A DNA stretch of 64,000 nucleotides from Bradyrhizobium sediminis. GTDB taxonomy: Bacteria > Pseudomonadota > Alphaproteobacteria > Rhizobiales > Xanthobacteraceae. Location: the NCBI RefSeq assembly GCF_018736105.1, contig NZ_CP076135.1, positions 2,540,001 to 2,604,000 on the forward strand, written 5' to 3'. Positions 10,510 to 18,577 of this stretch are shown in pieces. Position 1 is the first letter of the stretch; each line of letters starts with the position of its first letter. The notes under the pieces were generated by a model. It did not search any database and was not told where the DNA came from. It worked only from the letters and a program-made list of their open reading frames with translations. Both the position numbers and the translations under genes were made by a program.

Positions 10510-11241
10510 ATGATTACATTGTTCGGTTCCGGTCCCAATTTCGGTCTTCCCGACGCAAGCCCTTTCGTCACCAAGGCCGAAACCTTACTGCGGATGTCGA
10601 TGCTGCCATTTGAGAAAGCGCTGATGAGCTTCTCGAAGGCCCCCAAGGGCAAGATCCCCTATATCGACGACGATGGTGAGCTGCTCGGCGATTCCACCTT
10701 TATCCGCTGGCACCTCGAAAAGAAGTACGGGGTCGATTTCGACAAGGGCCTGACGAGCGAACAACGTGCGACGGCGTGGGCATTCGAGAAAATGGCCGAG
10801 GACCATCTCTACTGGGCCACTGTCCACATGCGCTGGATGGATGAAGTGAACTTCAATCGAGGTCCCCGGGAATTCTTCAAAGCTGCGCCCGCCGTCATCC
10901 GCCCGCTGGTCGTCGCGATGGTCCGGCGCCGGGTCCGCAATTCCTTGCACGGCCATGGCATGGGACGACACAGCCCGAAGGAGATCGTCGAGCTGGGAAC
11001 GCGTTCGCTCCAGGCAATTGCAGACCACCTCGGCAGCAAACCATTCTTCATGGGCACTGAGCCGACCGGCGCCGACGCCACCATCTTTGCGTTTGTCGTC
11101 AGTGCGATGTGTCCCGTCTTCAAGTCGCCGCTGCAGGAGGCGGCCGCGAGCCACGACAATCTGCGTCATTACGTCGGCCGCATGGTCGCGCGGTTCTATC
11201 CGGAACTTGGCGAACTCGCCGGATGCAAGGCGGCGGCCTGA
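10510..11241 (+). CDS. Glutathione S-transferase-like protein (Tom37/metaxin/FAXC type)
   Basis: From the ATG at 10510, preceded by AGGGAG, the protein has 243 aa. The N-terminus MITLFGSGPNFGLPDASPF followed by KGKIPYIDDDGELLGDSTFI is a thioredoxin-like GST domain with the cis-Pro in KIPY. The C-terminal half is the all-helical GST domain, with FFMGTEPTGADATIFAFV close to the end. This variant resembles bacterial relatives of the metaxin/failed-axon-connections group. No catalytic activity can be inferred. Upstream purN is 63 bp away; panE follows at 81 bp. Confidence 0.82.
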   Translation: MITLFGSGPNFGLPDASPFVTKAETLLRMSMLPFEKALMSFSKAPKGKIPYIDDDGELLGDSTFIRWHLEKKYGVDFDKGLTSEQRATAWAFEKMAEDHLYWATVHMRWMDEVNFNRGPREFFKAAPAVIRPLVVAMVRRRVRNSLHGHGMGRHSPKEIVELGTRSLQAIADHLGSKPFFMGTEPTGADATIFAFVVSAMCPVFKSPLQEAAASHDNLRHYVGRMVARFYPELGELAGCKAAA

Positions 11242-11322
11242 AATATCCGAGAGTCAAAAAACAGGATTCCCCGACGGCTTGCCCGGCGAGCATCGAGCGG
11301 GACCGGTAAAGGGAGAACAGCA

Positions 11323-12255
11323 ATGGCAAAGGTCGCGATTGTCGGCTGCGGCGCCATGGGATCGGTCTATGCCGCGCTCATGGTCGATGCCGGTCACGAG
11401 GTTCACGCGGTAACGCTGTGGCCCGATCACGCCGAGGCGATGGCGTCGAGGGGCCTGCGCTGCGAAGGCGCCAGCGGCGATCGCACGGTGCCGATCCATG
11501 CATCCACGACGACGGATGGCATCGGGCCGTGCGATCTCGTCATCATCGCCACCAAGGCATTCGATGTGGAGGCGGCGGCGCAGTCCTGCATTTCCCTGCT
11601 CGGTCCGGAAACCATCGTGCAGACCATCCAGAACGGATTGGGATCGCCGGAAATCGCCGCACCGATCCTCGGCGCCGATCGTATTGCGGTCGGCGTCGTC
11701 GGCGGGTTCGGCGCCTCGATACGGGCGCCCGGCCACGCCCATCACAACGGCATGGAGATGATCCGGTTCGGCGCGTTTGCCGGGCTGCCGAAGCAGCTTC
11801 TGCAAGCCTCGGCGAAGATCTGGGAGTCCGCAGGCTTCAAGGTCGCGCTGTTCGACGACATCAGGCAGATGGTCTGGGAAAAGCTGATCATGAACGTCGC
11901 CTTCTCGGGGACGTCCTGCACCACCGGGCTGACGATCGGCGAAATCCTCGGCGATGCCGACGCCTGGAGCGTGGCGCGGGGCTGCGCCGAGGAAGCGATC
12001 GCGGTGGCGAAGGCCTGCAATATCCGGCTCAACGTCGGCGATCCCCTGGAGCACATCCGCAAACTCGGCGGCAAGATACCGGACGCCCGGCCGTCGATGC
12101 TGCTGGATTACAATGCCGGCCGCCGATGTGAGGTCGATGCCATCAATGGCGCGATTCCCCGTCTCGGCAAGCCGCTCGGGGTCGCGACGCCCGTCAACGA
12201 GACGGTGGTCGGCATCATCAGGGCGCGCGAACGCCGGATGCTCGCAACGAGCTAG
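11323..12255 (+). CDS. Ketopantoate reductase family protein (2-dehydropantoate 2-reductase)
   Basis: The 310-aa protein begins with an NADPH-binding Rossmann motif (VAIVGCGAMGSVYAALM). Further on it has VWEKLIMNVAFSG, whose Lys is the family's catalytic base, and a helical C-terminal domain with PSMLLDYNAGRRCEVDAING, the usual substrate region. Members reduce 2-dehydropantoate to pantoate for coenzyme A synthesis, but paralogues with other substrates are common, so I leave the symbol blank. The ATG follows AGGGAGAACAGCA. It converges on the cold-shock gene. Confidence 0.85.
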   Translation: MAKVAIVGCGAMGSVYAALMVDAGHEVHAVTLWPDHAEAMASRGLRCEGASGDRTVPIHASTTTDGIGPCDLVIIATKAFDVEAAAQSCISLLGPETIVQTIQNGLGSPEIAAPILGADRIAVGVVGGFGASIRAPGHAHHNGMEMIRFGAFAGLPKQLLQASAKIWESAGFKVALFDDIRQMVWEKLIMNVAFSGTSCTTGLTIGEILGDADAWSVARGCAEEAIAVAKACNIRLNVGDPLEHIRKLGGKIPDARPSMLLDYNAGRRCEVDAINGAIPRLGKPLGVATPVNETVVGIIRARERRMLATS

Positions 12256-12281
12256 TCCCGCCGATATTTGCGAAACAAGAT

Positions 12282-12301
12282 CCCCCGGCAAGGGCCGGGG
12301 G
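12282..12301. terminator. GC-rich hairpin between panE-like and cold-shock genes
   Basis: CCCCCGGC pairs perfectly with GCCGGGGG across a 4-base loop between two convergent genes. There is no T-run on either side, so this may act only as a weak terminator or an RNA 3'-end stabiliser. Confidence 0.45.
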
Positions 12302-12337
12302 GTGCATCAGGATTGCTTGCGCGGATCGTGACGTAGC

Positions 12338-12541
12338 TTAGGAGACCTTCAGATTTTCCGCGGATGTCTTGCCGCGATTTTCCACAAGGTCGTATTCAAT
12401 CACCTGATTTTCGTTGAGGGTCGAGAGTCCAGCGCGCTCGACCGCCGAGATATGGACGAACACGTCCTTATCGCCGACCATCGGCTTGATGAACCCATAA
12501 CCCTTGGTCGGGTTGAACCACTTGACGGTGCCTTTTTGCAT
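12338..12541 (-). CDS. cspA: Cold-shock domain protein
   Basis: The 67-aa single-domain protein is a standard bacterial cold-shock protein: an OB-fold binding single-stranded nucleic acid. The start MQKGTVKWFNPTKGYGFIKP contains RNP1 (KGYGFI) and DVFVHISAVERAG contains RNP2. Length matches the family exactly. Alphaproteobacteria usually have several paralogues, so the symbol is generic and cold induction is not implied. The ATG is preceded by GGAGAC. Confidence 0.92.
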   Translation of the reverse strand: MQKGTVKWFNPTKGYGFIKPMVGDKDVFVHISAVERAGLSTLNENQVIEYDLVENRGKTSAENLKVS

Positions 12542-12909
12542 CGCCTGTCTCCTGGTCTAGACATAAAAAAGACGCGGCCACGCATTTCGCGTGCCACGCC
12601 ACAAGCGGGATTCCGGAAGTCTGCTGGATTTCCTAGTCGCGAAACGCACAGTCGAACGGCCTAAATCCGATTGTACCGAATATTGCAACACGAAATCCCT
12701 GCGTTAGCAAGCCTCTGGCGTGGCTCAGGAAATCGAGAGCGATTCAATCGCTCGTTACTGACTGTGGCAGCGGAACAACAACGCCGCGCTATCCTATGCT
12801 GCGAAGCACCCTGACCGATTGACGCTCCCCGCGAACTGGGCGCAAATCGGCTCGGCCGATGAGGAATTGGCATTTTTCGAGCCGGCGCTCCTGTTTGGGA
12901 CTGAAATTC
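12542..12909. other. Divergent intergenic region upstream of the cold-shock and barrel-protein genes
   Basis: About 370 bases contain the leaders of both divergent genes. ORFs here are short and lack codon bias. The cold-shock gene probably has a long 5' leader, as is common in the family, but I see no defined structure. Confidence 0.4.
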
Positions 12910-14058
12910 ATGCGCTGCTCATCGCGGCCTTCGCGAGCAAATTGGGCTGGACTGGGCCGCAGGCTGTTCATGGTCTTTGCGTCGGCGCTTCTTCTTGCTG
13001 CTGCCGCCGTCGCGTCGTCGCCGGCTCAGGCCCAATCCCCAACCCCGACACCGACCCCGACTCCAACACCGTCGCCGACCCCCAGTCCAACACCGACGGT
13101 GATCAATTCCAGTTTCTCGGCGGGTTCGACGGTGACGAACCTCGGCAGCAATTTCCTGGAGCGCCTTGGCAATCAGGCGACATCCGGCCTCGGCAAGGCG
13201 TTGGGCAGCAATCCGGGGGGCGGCGGCGCATCCGAGAGTACCGAGGCCCCGCAGTTCCGCACCTGGGGCGAGCTCTACGGGCTTTCGGCCACCGCCGGTC
13301 CGCTCGGCTATTTCGTTGGCGATCGACGCCGCACCTGGGGCGGCGTCGCGGGATTGGGCGCGCGCGTCGCGCCCGGCGTCAACGTCGGTTTCTCGGTCGA
13401 TCAAAGCCGCACCGCCATCGACATCCCGCTGGCGCTGCAGTCGGCGACGCTCGATCTCACCCAGCTCGGATTCAGTGCCTCGGTCGACAAGGGGCCCTGG
13501 ACCTGGGCCATCGCCCTGGTCCACGGATTCGGGAAAGTGAATTCAAGCCGCGACACCGGGTTCGGCGTGGCGACCGCTGGTTACAACGCCAGGCTCGACG
13601 GCGCGCTGACGGAACTCAGCTATTACTGGAGCCAGGACCAGAGCCGCATCGTGCCGAAGGCCGCGTTCGAATATGTGCGCGCCTCGACCGGATCGCTGCA
13701 GGAGTACGGCGGGCTCGATCCGGTCGCGGCATCAGGCGCAACGGCGGCGCGCGCGCGCGTCCTGGTCGGCGCCGAGATCGGGCATTACTGGATTTTCGAC
13801 CGGAAGATTCTCGACTTGTCCGCCTACGGCAAGTTCGTCGACAATGTCATGCAGAATTTCGGCGCGGTCACGGTCAGCCTCGGCACCCAGAGCATCCTGG
13901 TGCAGGGCATCGGCGAAAGCCGGTACGGTGCGGATGCCGGGGCGTCGGCTTCGCTCAGCCTGAGCAACACCGCGCGGCTCTATATCAACTACGATGGCAA
14001 GTACCGCGCCTCGATGCAGTCGCATCAGGGCACGCTCGGCGTCGAGTTCAGGTGGTAG
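12910..14058 (+). CDS. Autotransporter-type outer-membrane beta-barrel protein with short Pro/Thr linker
   Basis: From the ATG at 12910 the protein has 382 aa; an ATG at 12970 is an alternative. The N-terminus is a strong signal peptide (RRLFMVFASALLLAAAAVAS, cleavage after AQA). A run of alternating Pro-Thr and Pro-Ser follows (about residues 43-64). The remaining ~280 residues consist of alternating hydrophobic/polar strands ending in Phe-Arg-Trp (GTLGVEFRW), the C-terminal aromatic signature used by outer-membrane barrels. This resembles an autotransporter beta-domain without a real passenger. Function unknown. Confidence 0.78.
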   Translation: MRCSSRPSRANWAGLGRRLFMVFASALLLAAAAVASSPAQAQSPTPTPTPTPTPSPTPSPTPTVINSSFSAGSTVTNLGSNFLERLGNQATSGLGKALGSNPGGGGASESTEAPQFRTWGELYGLSATAGPLGYFVGDRRRTWGGVAGLGARVAPGVNVGFSVDQSRTAIDIPLALQSATLDLTQLGFSASVDKGPWTWAIALVHGFGKVNSSRDTGFGVATAGYNARLDGALTELSYYWSQDQSRIVPKAAFEYVRASTGSLQEYGGLDPVAASGATAARARVLVGAEIGHYWIFDRKILDLSAYGKFVDNVMQNFGAVTVSLGTQSILVQGIGESRYGADAGASASLSLSNTARLYINYDGKYRASMQSHQGTLGVEFRW

Positions 14059-14071
14059 TGCCGCTGCCCGA

Positions 14072-15079
14072 TCAGGCCGGCCCCGCAGCCACATATCCCT
14101 GCAGGCCGAAATTCGTCCTGGATGCCGCCATCATCGGCACGAGGTCGTTGGGATGGATGAACTCGTCCTTGAAGCAAGGATAGGTTTTCGGGTCGAAGAT
14201 CTTCTTCAGCCAGTCGATGACGATCTTGTGCCGGTCGGAGTTTCGAAACTCCTTGTGATAGGTGAGCCACAGGTCGGCGTGATGATGGACGCCGAGGTCG
14301 ACGGCAACCAGCGCCGCTCCGAGCGCCACCGAAGACGTCGGCAGGAATCCCATTCCTGCGCCGCGCTCCACCGCATACAGCACGCCGATGCTGGAATTGG
14401 TCTTGATCCCGACGATGCCCTCCAGCGACGTCAGTCCCAGCACCCGGGCATAGGCGGAATCGTCGATCTGCGGCGCATGCTGGATCACCAGCCGGTGTTT
14501 TCTGATTTCGGACAGCGTGGGAACGCCATGCAGCTTGCGATAGTCTTCCGAAACGAATGCATAAATATGCAGCCGGCCGAGCTTGGTGACGATGAGGTCG
14601 GGATTGGTCGGCCGCTCGAGCTGGATCGCGATATCGGCTTCCAGCCGGGCGACGTCGGCCTGCTCCATCGCGCAGCGAAGATCGACCGTGATCTTGCGGT
14701 AGGTTTTCTGGAAGTCGATCAGCCGCGGAAGAATCCAGAAATTGCCGGGACCCTCGGTGACCGCGACGCGGACCGTGCCGGCGGCATCGTCTGACCGGGC
14801 CGCGCGCCGGAAAATGTTGAAGGCGTGACGTTCCATTTCCATCACGTCGCCGATCATCGCCGAACCTGCGTCGCTCAGCGTCAATCCGCTCTGGTCGCGC
14901 AGGAACAGCTTGCAGCCGATGGATTCTTCGAGCCGGTCGATCCGGCGCATCAGCGTGGTGCTGGTTACACCGAGTTCTTCTGCCGCATTGCGAAAGCTCT
15001 TGTATCGCGCACAGGCCAGAAACGATCGCAGGTCATCCCAGGATGCATCCAGAACTTCGTCGGTCCGGTGCTGCGTCAT
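14072..15079 (-). CDS. LysR family transcriptional regulator
   Basis: From ATG 15079 the protein has 335 aa; an ATG at 15109 would add ten. The N-terminal winged helix is clear: LRSFLACARYKSFRNAAEEL and GVTSTTLMRRIDRLEESIGC with FLRDQSGLTLSDAG. The rest is a periplasmic-binding-type effector domain (about residues 95-300), with a 30-residue C-terminal tail. It is divergent from the GNAT/isochorismatase-like cassette starting at 15163, the classical position for a LysR protein controlling the neighbouring operon. Its effector is unknown. Confidence 0.9.
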   Translation of the reverse strand: MTQHRTDEVLDASWDDLRSFLACARYKSFRNAAEELGVTSTTLMRRIDRLEESIGCKLFLRDQSGLTLSDAGSAMIGDVMEMERHAFNIFRRAARSDDAAGTVRVAVTEGPGNFWILPRLIDFQKTYRKITVDLRCAMEQADVARLEADIAIQLERPTNPDLIVTKLGRLHIYAFVSEDYRKLHGVPTLSEIRKHRLVIQHAPQIDDSAYARVLGLTSLEGIVGIKTNSSIGVLYAVERGAGMGFLPTSSVALGAALVAVDLGVHHHADLWLTYHKEFRNSDRHKIVIDWLKKIFDPKTYPCFKDEFIHPNDLVPMMAASRTNFGLQGYVAAGPA

Positions 15080-15162
15080 CGCAGCACCCCGGTGCAATAG
15101 TTGCTGCATACCCCAATTCCCCGCCCGATATGGTGCTGGCCGACAGGCAGGAGCGACGATAG

Positions 15163-15786
15163 ATGCGTGACCCGGATATGGAAAGGCCCTCTTTGGCCGC
15201 AAAACGCGATTTCGATCTGCTGCCCCGAAGCGCAGAAATCGAGGTGCAGCCCGCGCAGCGTTCCGAGCTTGGTGCGTTGGCCGACATGGCCAACCGGCTG
15301 GTGCCGGGAGTCCAAATGACGGAACCGGATCTCGCGCGGTATTACGCATTTGATCCCGGCAGCATTCTGACATTCAGCCGAAAGAGGAAATTGCTCGGTG
15401 CAGTGGCGTTTCTCTATCTCAACGACAGGGGTCATGATGCTCTCATTCTCGACGACATCAATTTGACGCATCCCGATCTTGGACTGCTTGCCGGTGCATC
15501 GGAGGAGGTGTCCGCCATCTATGTCTGGGCGATCGCAGGCCAGGGCAGGGCGATGGCGGGACTGGGCAACGTGTCGGCGCATCTTTCGCAGCCGCGGCTG
15601 GCGCCGGCCGATCTCTATGCCCAGCCGTCGAGCGCGGACGGACGCAACCTGATGATCGCGATCGGCTTCGAACCGATCCCGAGCTATCAGCACGAACTGT
15701 GGCGCTACCAGCGTCCATGGAACCGGATTCCGATCAACACGCCAGCAGTCCAACCGGCGGGGAGCTTTGCAGATGCACGGCATTAA
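15163..15786 (+). CDS. GNAT-like protein of unknown function
   Basis: The 207-aa protein starts at an ATG preceded by GGCAGGAGCGACGATAG. I do not recognise a named family. The outline suggests a GNAT fold: an N-terminal strand-helix (IEVQPAQRSELGALADMANR), central strands (KLLGAVAFLYLND), a helix near AGQGRAMAGL where acetyl-CoA would bind, and a C-terminal MIAIGFEPIPSYQHELWRYQ that looks like the last GNAT strands. The gene overlaps the next one by 20 bp and lies 83 bp from the divergent LysR gene, implying co-regulation. Confidence 0.7.
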   Translation: MRDPDMERPSLAAKRDFDLLPRSAEIEVQPAQRSELGALADMANRLVPGVQMTEPDLARYYAFDPGSILTFSRKRKLLGAVAFLYLNDRGHDALILDDINLTHPDLGLLAGASEEVSAIYVWAIAGQGRAMAGLGNVSAHLSQPRLAPADLYAQPSSADGRNLMIAIGFEPIPSYQHELWRYQRPWNRIPINTPAVQPAGSFADARH

Positions 15787-16381
15787 TTCATCGACGGCGA
15801 TCAAAACCCAATCGCGTGCGATCACGGTCCGCATCGCGCGCGACCCCAACGACCTGATGCTGATGACGGCGATCCGGTCGGCGGTTTATCTCGCCGAGCA
15901 GGATTGCCCGATCGAAGAGGAGTTCGACGGCAACGATCTGGTCGCGGCCCACTTCCTCGGATTTGTCGGAGCCGAACCGGCCGGCTGCCTGCGGGTACGA
16001 TTTTTCGGCGAGTTCGCCAAGGTCGAGCGGCTTGCCGTGCGTCACCAGTTCCGGCGCACGCGCGTGTCGTTCAAGCTGGTGCAGGCCAGCGTCGACTACA
16101 TCAAGCGCAAGGGATTCCGAAAGATCTACGGCCAGGCGCAGGACCGACTGGTGGATTTCTGGGCGCATTTCGGCGCCAAGCCGCTCGGCCACAACCGCAA
16201 GATCACCTTTTCGGATTTTTCCTATACCGAAATGGTTCTCGACCTCGAACCCGCCGCCGACGCCATCACGCTCGACAGCGATCCCTATGTGATCATCCGG
16301 CCGGAGGGCGATTGGGACAGGCCCGGGGTTCTCGACATGTCGGCCGGCCGTCCGGTGACATCACCGCTGCGCACGGCGTGA
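15767..16381 (+). CDS. GNAT family N-acyltransferase with atypical CoA loop
   Basis: The 204-aa protein (an ATG at 15773 is an alternative) has the usual GNAT outline: IRSAVYLAEQDCPIEEEFDG, then GCLRVRFFGEFAKVERLAVR, then KIYGQAQDRLVDFWAHFGAK. The pyrophosphate-binding loop that normally reads R/Q-x-x-G-x-G/A is FRRTRVS here, lacking both glycines, so acetyl-CoA binding may be altered. A long C-terminal tail follows. It overlaps the upstream GNAT-like gene and abuts the isochorismatase-like gene. Substrate unknown. Confidence 0.82.
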   Translation: MQMHGINSSTAIKTQSRAITVRIARDPNDLMLMTAIRSAVYLAEQDCPIEEEFDGNDLVAAHFLGFVGAEPAGCLRVRFFGEFAKVERLAVRHQFRRTRVSFKLVQASVDYIKRKGFRKIYGQAQDRLVDFWAHFGAKPLGHNRKITFSDFSYTEMVLDLEPAADAITLDSDPYVIIRPEGDWDRPGVLDMSAGRPVTSPLRTA

Positions 16382-16392
16382 CCTTCGGTGGC

Positions 16393-16974
16393 ATGATGAC
16401 CCATCCAAAGCTGGCGGTCTCGATTCACGACGATCCGCCGATCCTCGTCTGCGCGGATCTGCAGACCGAATATCTCACCGAAGGCCGCCGTCACGTCATC
16501 GCGGACGCCGACGCGATCGGGTCGCGCTGTCTCGAACTGATGACGCTGTGGCGCGACAATCTCTGGCCGATCGTTCACCTGAAGCGGATCGCCCAGGCCG
16601 CGTGGTTCAATCCGGCATCGAACCTGACGGACTGGATCGCCGAGCTCAAGCCGCGGCCGGGAGAACTGGCGTTCGAGCATCCGCTGCCATCGGCCTACAG
16701 TTCGTCGCGGTTCGCCGAATACATGGCGAACATGAGGAACATCCGCTGCGTGCTGTCGGGATTTTCGCTCGACGAGACCATCCTGTCGACCGTGGTCGAC
16801 GGATTTCATCGCAGCCATCGCTACCAGGTGGTCAGCGATGCGGTGGCCTGCCGGCGTCCGGGCATCGGCGATGCCGCCTCCTACAAGCTGGCGGTGGTCA
16901 ATGTGATCGGCAACTTTGCCGGCATCGTGGGGAGCGCCGACCTGATCGAAGCCAATGCCGTGATTTCGGTGTGA
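16393..16974 (+). CDS. Isochorismatase-fold protein lacking the catalytic Lys and Cys
   Basis: From ATG 16393 the protein has 193 aa; a GTG at 16378 overlapping the upstream stop would add five. The fold is evident: ILVCADLQTEY carries the family's catalytic Asp, and the later segments align with isochorismatase-type cysteine hydrolases. Where these have D-K-P-x-x-S-A-F this protein reads EHPLPSAY, and where they have the nucleophile C-V it reads T-I (SGFSLDETILST). The triad thus becomes Asp-His-Thr. It may be a pseudo-enzyme or use different chemistry. Third gene of the LysR-linked cassette. Confidence 0.78.
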   Translation: MMTHPKLAVSIHDDPPILVCADLQTEYLTEGRRHVIADADAIGSRCLELMTLWRDNLWPIVHLKRIAQAAWFNPASNLTDWIAELKPRPGELAFEHPLPSAYSSSRFAEYMANMRNIRCVLSGFSLDETILSTVVDGFHRSHRYQVVSDAVACRRPGIGDAASYKLAVVNVIGNFAGIVGSADLIEANAVISV

Positions 16975-16987
16975 CCCGATCAGGGCC

Positions 16988-17010
16988 CGGTTCTGATTCA
17001 ATCAGAACCG
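16988..17010. terminator. Perfect palindrome between convergent genes, likely bidirectional terminator
   Basis: CGGTTCTGATT and AATCAGAACCG form an 11-bp perfect stem around one base, between the isochorismatase-like gene and rnd, which converge. No long T-run follows. I recognise this palindrome type as recurrent in intergenic Bradyrhizobium DNA. Confidence 0.55.
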
Positions 17011-17017
17011 AAACGCT

Positions 17018-18166
17018 CTAGTTTCGATCGACCCGGACCACGCGGCCTTTTTCGATGGCGAGCGCGAGCTGGCCATGTTTCAGCGCCAGCGCCGCCTCGC
17101 CGAACAGTTCGCGGCGCCAGCCATGCAGCGCGCCGACGTCGGCGTTGTCGTCAGCGGCGATCTCCTCGAGATCGCCGACCGTGGCGATGATCTTGCTGGC
17201 GACGGCGTGACGCTCCGAGGTCATCCGCAGCAGCACTTTCAGAAGCTCGACGATCGCAGCGCCGTTCGAATTGCTGCGTGGCTTCTCGATTTTCGGCAAG
17301 GAGGCGAGGTCGCGGGCGAGGCCGCGCTGCACCGCGGCCACGATATCGGCGCCCCATTTCGACCGGTCGAAACCCTTCGGCAGCGAGCGCAGATTGGCGA
17401 GGCGCTCGAGGCTGGTCGGCGCATGGGTGGCGATGTCGCCGACCGCATCGTCCTTCAAGACGCGGCTGCGCGGCACGTCGCGGCTTTGCGCCTCCTGTTC
17501 GCGCCAAGCCGCGACCTCCATCAGCACCGCCAGCTCCTTCGGCTTGCGCACCCGCGTCTTCAGCCGCTCCCAGGCCCGTTCGGGGTGGAAGTCGTAGGTC
17601 TTCGGCGAGGTCAGAACGTTCATTTCCTCGCTGACCCAGTCGCTGCGGCCGCGCTTCTTGAGATCGGCGTCCAGCGCCGCGAACACCTCGCGCAAATGGG
17701 TGACGTCGGAGACCGCGTAGTGCATCTGCTCCGCCGAAAGCGGCCGGCGCGACCAGTCGGTGAAACGGTGGGTCTTGTCCGGCCGGTGGCCGCAAATGCG
17801 CTCGACCAGCTGGTCATAGGCGATGGAATCCCCATAGCCGAGCACCATGGCTGCGACCTGGGTGTCGAAGATCGGGTGGGGGAGGATGCCGGCCTGATGC
17901 CAGACGATTTCGATGTCCTGGCGGGCGGCGTGGAACACCTTCAGCACCTTCTCGTCGGCCATCAGGGCGAAGAACGGCTTGAGGTCGATCCCCGGGGCCA
18001 GCGTGTCGATCACGACCGCCTCCTCGGCGCTCGCCATCTGCACCACGCAGAGCAGGGGGTAATAGGTGGTTTCCCGCAGGAATTCGGTATCGACGGTGAT
18101 GACGGGGTGTTTCGCGAGCCGGTCGCAAACCGCGGCCAGTTCCGAGGTGGTGGTAATCAGATCCAT
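17018..18166 (-). CDS. rnd: Ribonuclease D
   Basis: The protein is 382 aa from ATG 18166 ([20 protein letters not shown]). It is a 3'-5' exoribonuclease for tRNA and small RNA maturation. The DEDD exonuclease motifs are visible: VDTEFLRE (ExoI), [13 protein letters not shown] with the downstream DTQVAA (ExoII) and [10 protein letters not shown] (ExoIII, Tyr form). A C-terminal HRDC domain is present around residues 215-290 ([17 protein letters not shown]). The reading frame extends upstream to 18259 but that part has no family similarity. Confidence 0.94.
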   Translation of the reverse strand: MDLITTTSELAAVCDRLAKHPVITVDTEFLRETTYYPLLCVVQMASAEEAVVIDTLAPGIDLKPFFALMADEKVLKVFHAARQDIEIVWHQAGILPHPIFDTQVAAMVLGYGDSIAYDQLVERICGHRPDKTHRFTDWSRRPLSAEQMHYAVSDVTHLREVFAALDADLKKRGRSDWVSEEMNVLTSPKTYDFHPERAWERLKTRVRKPKELAVLMEVAAWREQEAQSRDVPRSRVLKDDAVGDIATHAPTSLERLANLRSLPKGFDRSKWGADIVAAVQRGLARDLASLPKIEKPRSNSNGAAIVELLKVLLRMTSERHAVASKIIATVGDLEEIAADDNADVGALHGWRRELFGEAALALKHGQLALAIEKGRVVRVDRN

Positions 18167-18349
18167 GAACGGTCCATAACGCTTCTGAGGACCGCGTTCT
18201 GCCGAAAGTGCTGATATGTCAAGGGTCTTGCGGCGAATTCGAGCCTTGCATTTCCGCAACCTCAGTATCTGCCGCAGGACTCGAGGGCCGCCTGGGCCTC
18301 GAATTCAGGCCAACGCCGGTTTCGTCAACCGGCACAGGAACCAGACCCG

Positions 18350-18463
18350 TCAGGTATCGCTGACACGCCGGGAGGGCCGCCGCTGCGACGGCACGGCTAG
18401 CACGACGATGCAGAGCGCGAGCATCGCCAATCCCATGAACTCAAATACCAATGCGTCAAACAC
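18350..18463 (-). CDS. Possible 37-aa single-pass membrane peptide
   Basis: A GTG at 18463, preceded by GGGGGGAACGCTC, opens a 38-codon frame ending at 18350. The product has one hydrophobic helix (FMGLAMLALCIVVLAVP) followed by a basic tail ending SRRVSDT. The combination of a good ribosome-binding site, a membrane segment and a positive-inside tail makes it a plausible small membrane protein, but length is too short for certainty. It lies between selO and rnd on the same strand. Confidence 0.42.
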   Translation of the reverse strand: MFDALVFEFMGLAMLALCIVVLAVPSQRRPSRRVSDT

Positions 18464-18577
18464 GAGCGTTCCCCCCAGCCAGGCCGTTAGACTTGTCGGC
18501 AACGCATTGACCGTTTCTTAATTCCTGCGGCGCGGGAGGCCTGTGCCGCGCCGGATGTTTAACGGCGGGTTAGCGCG

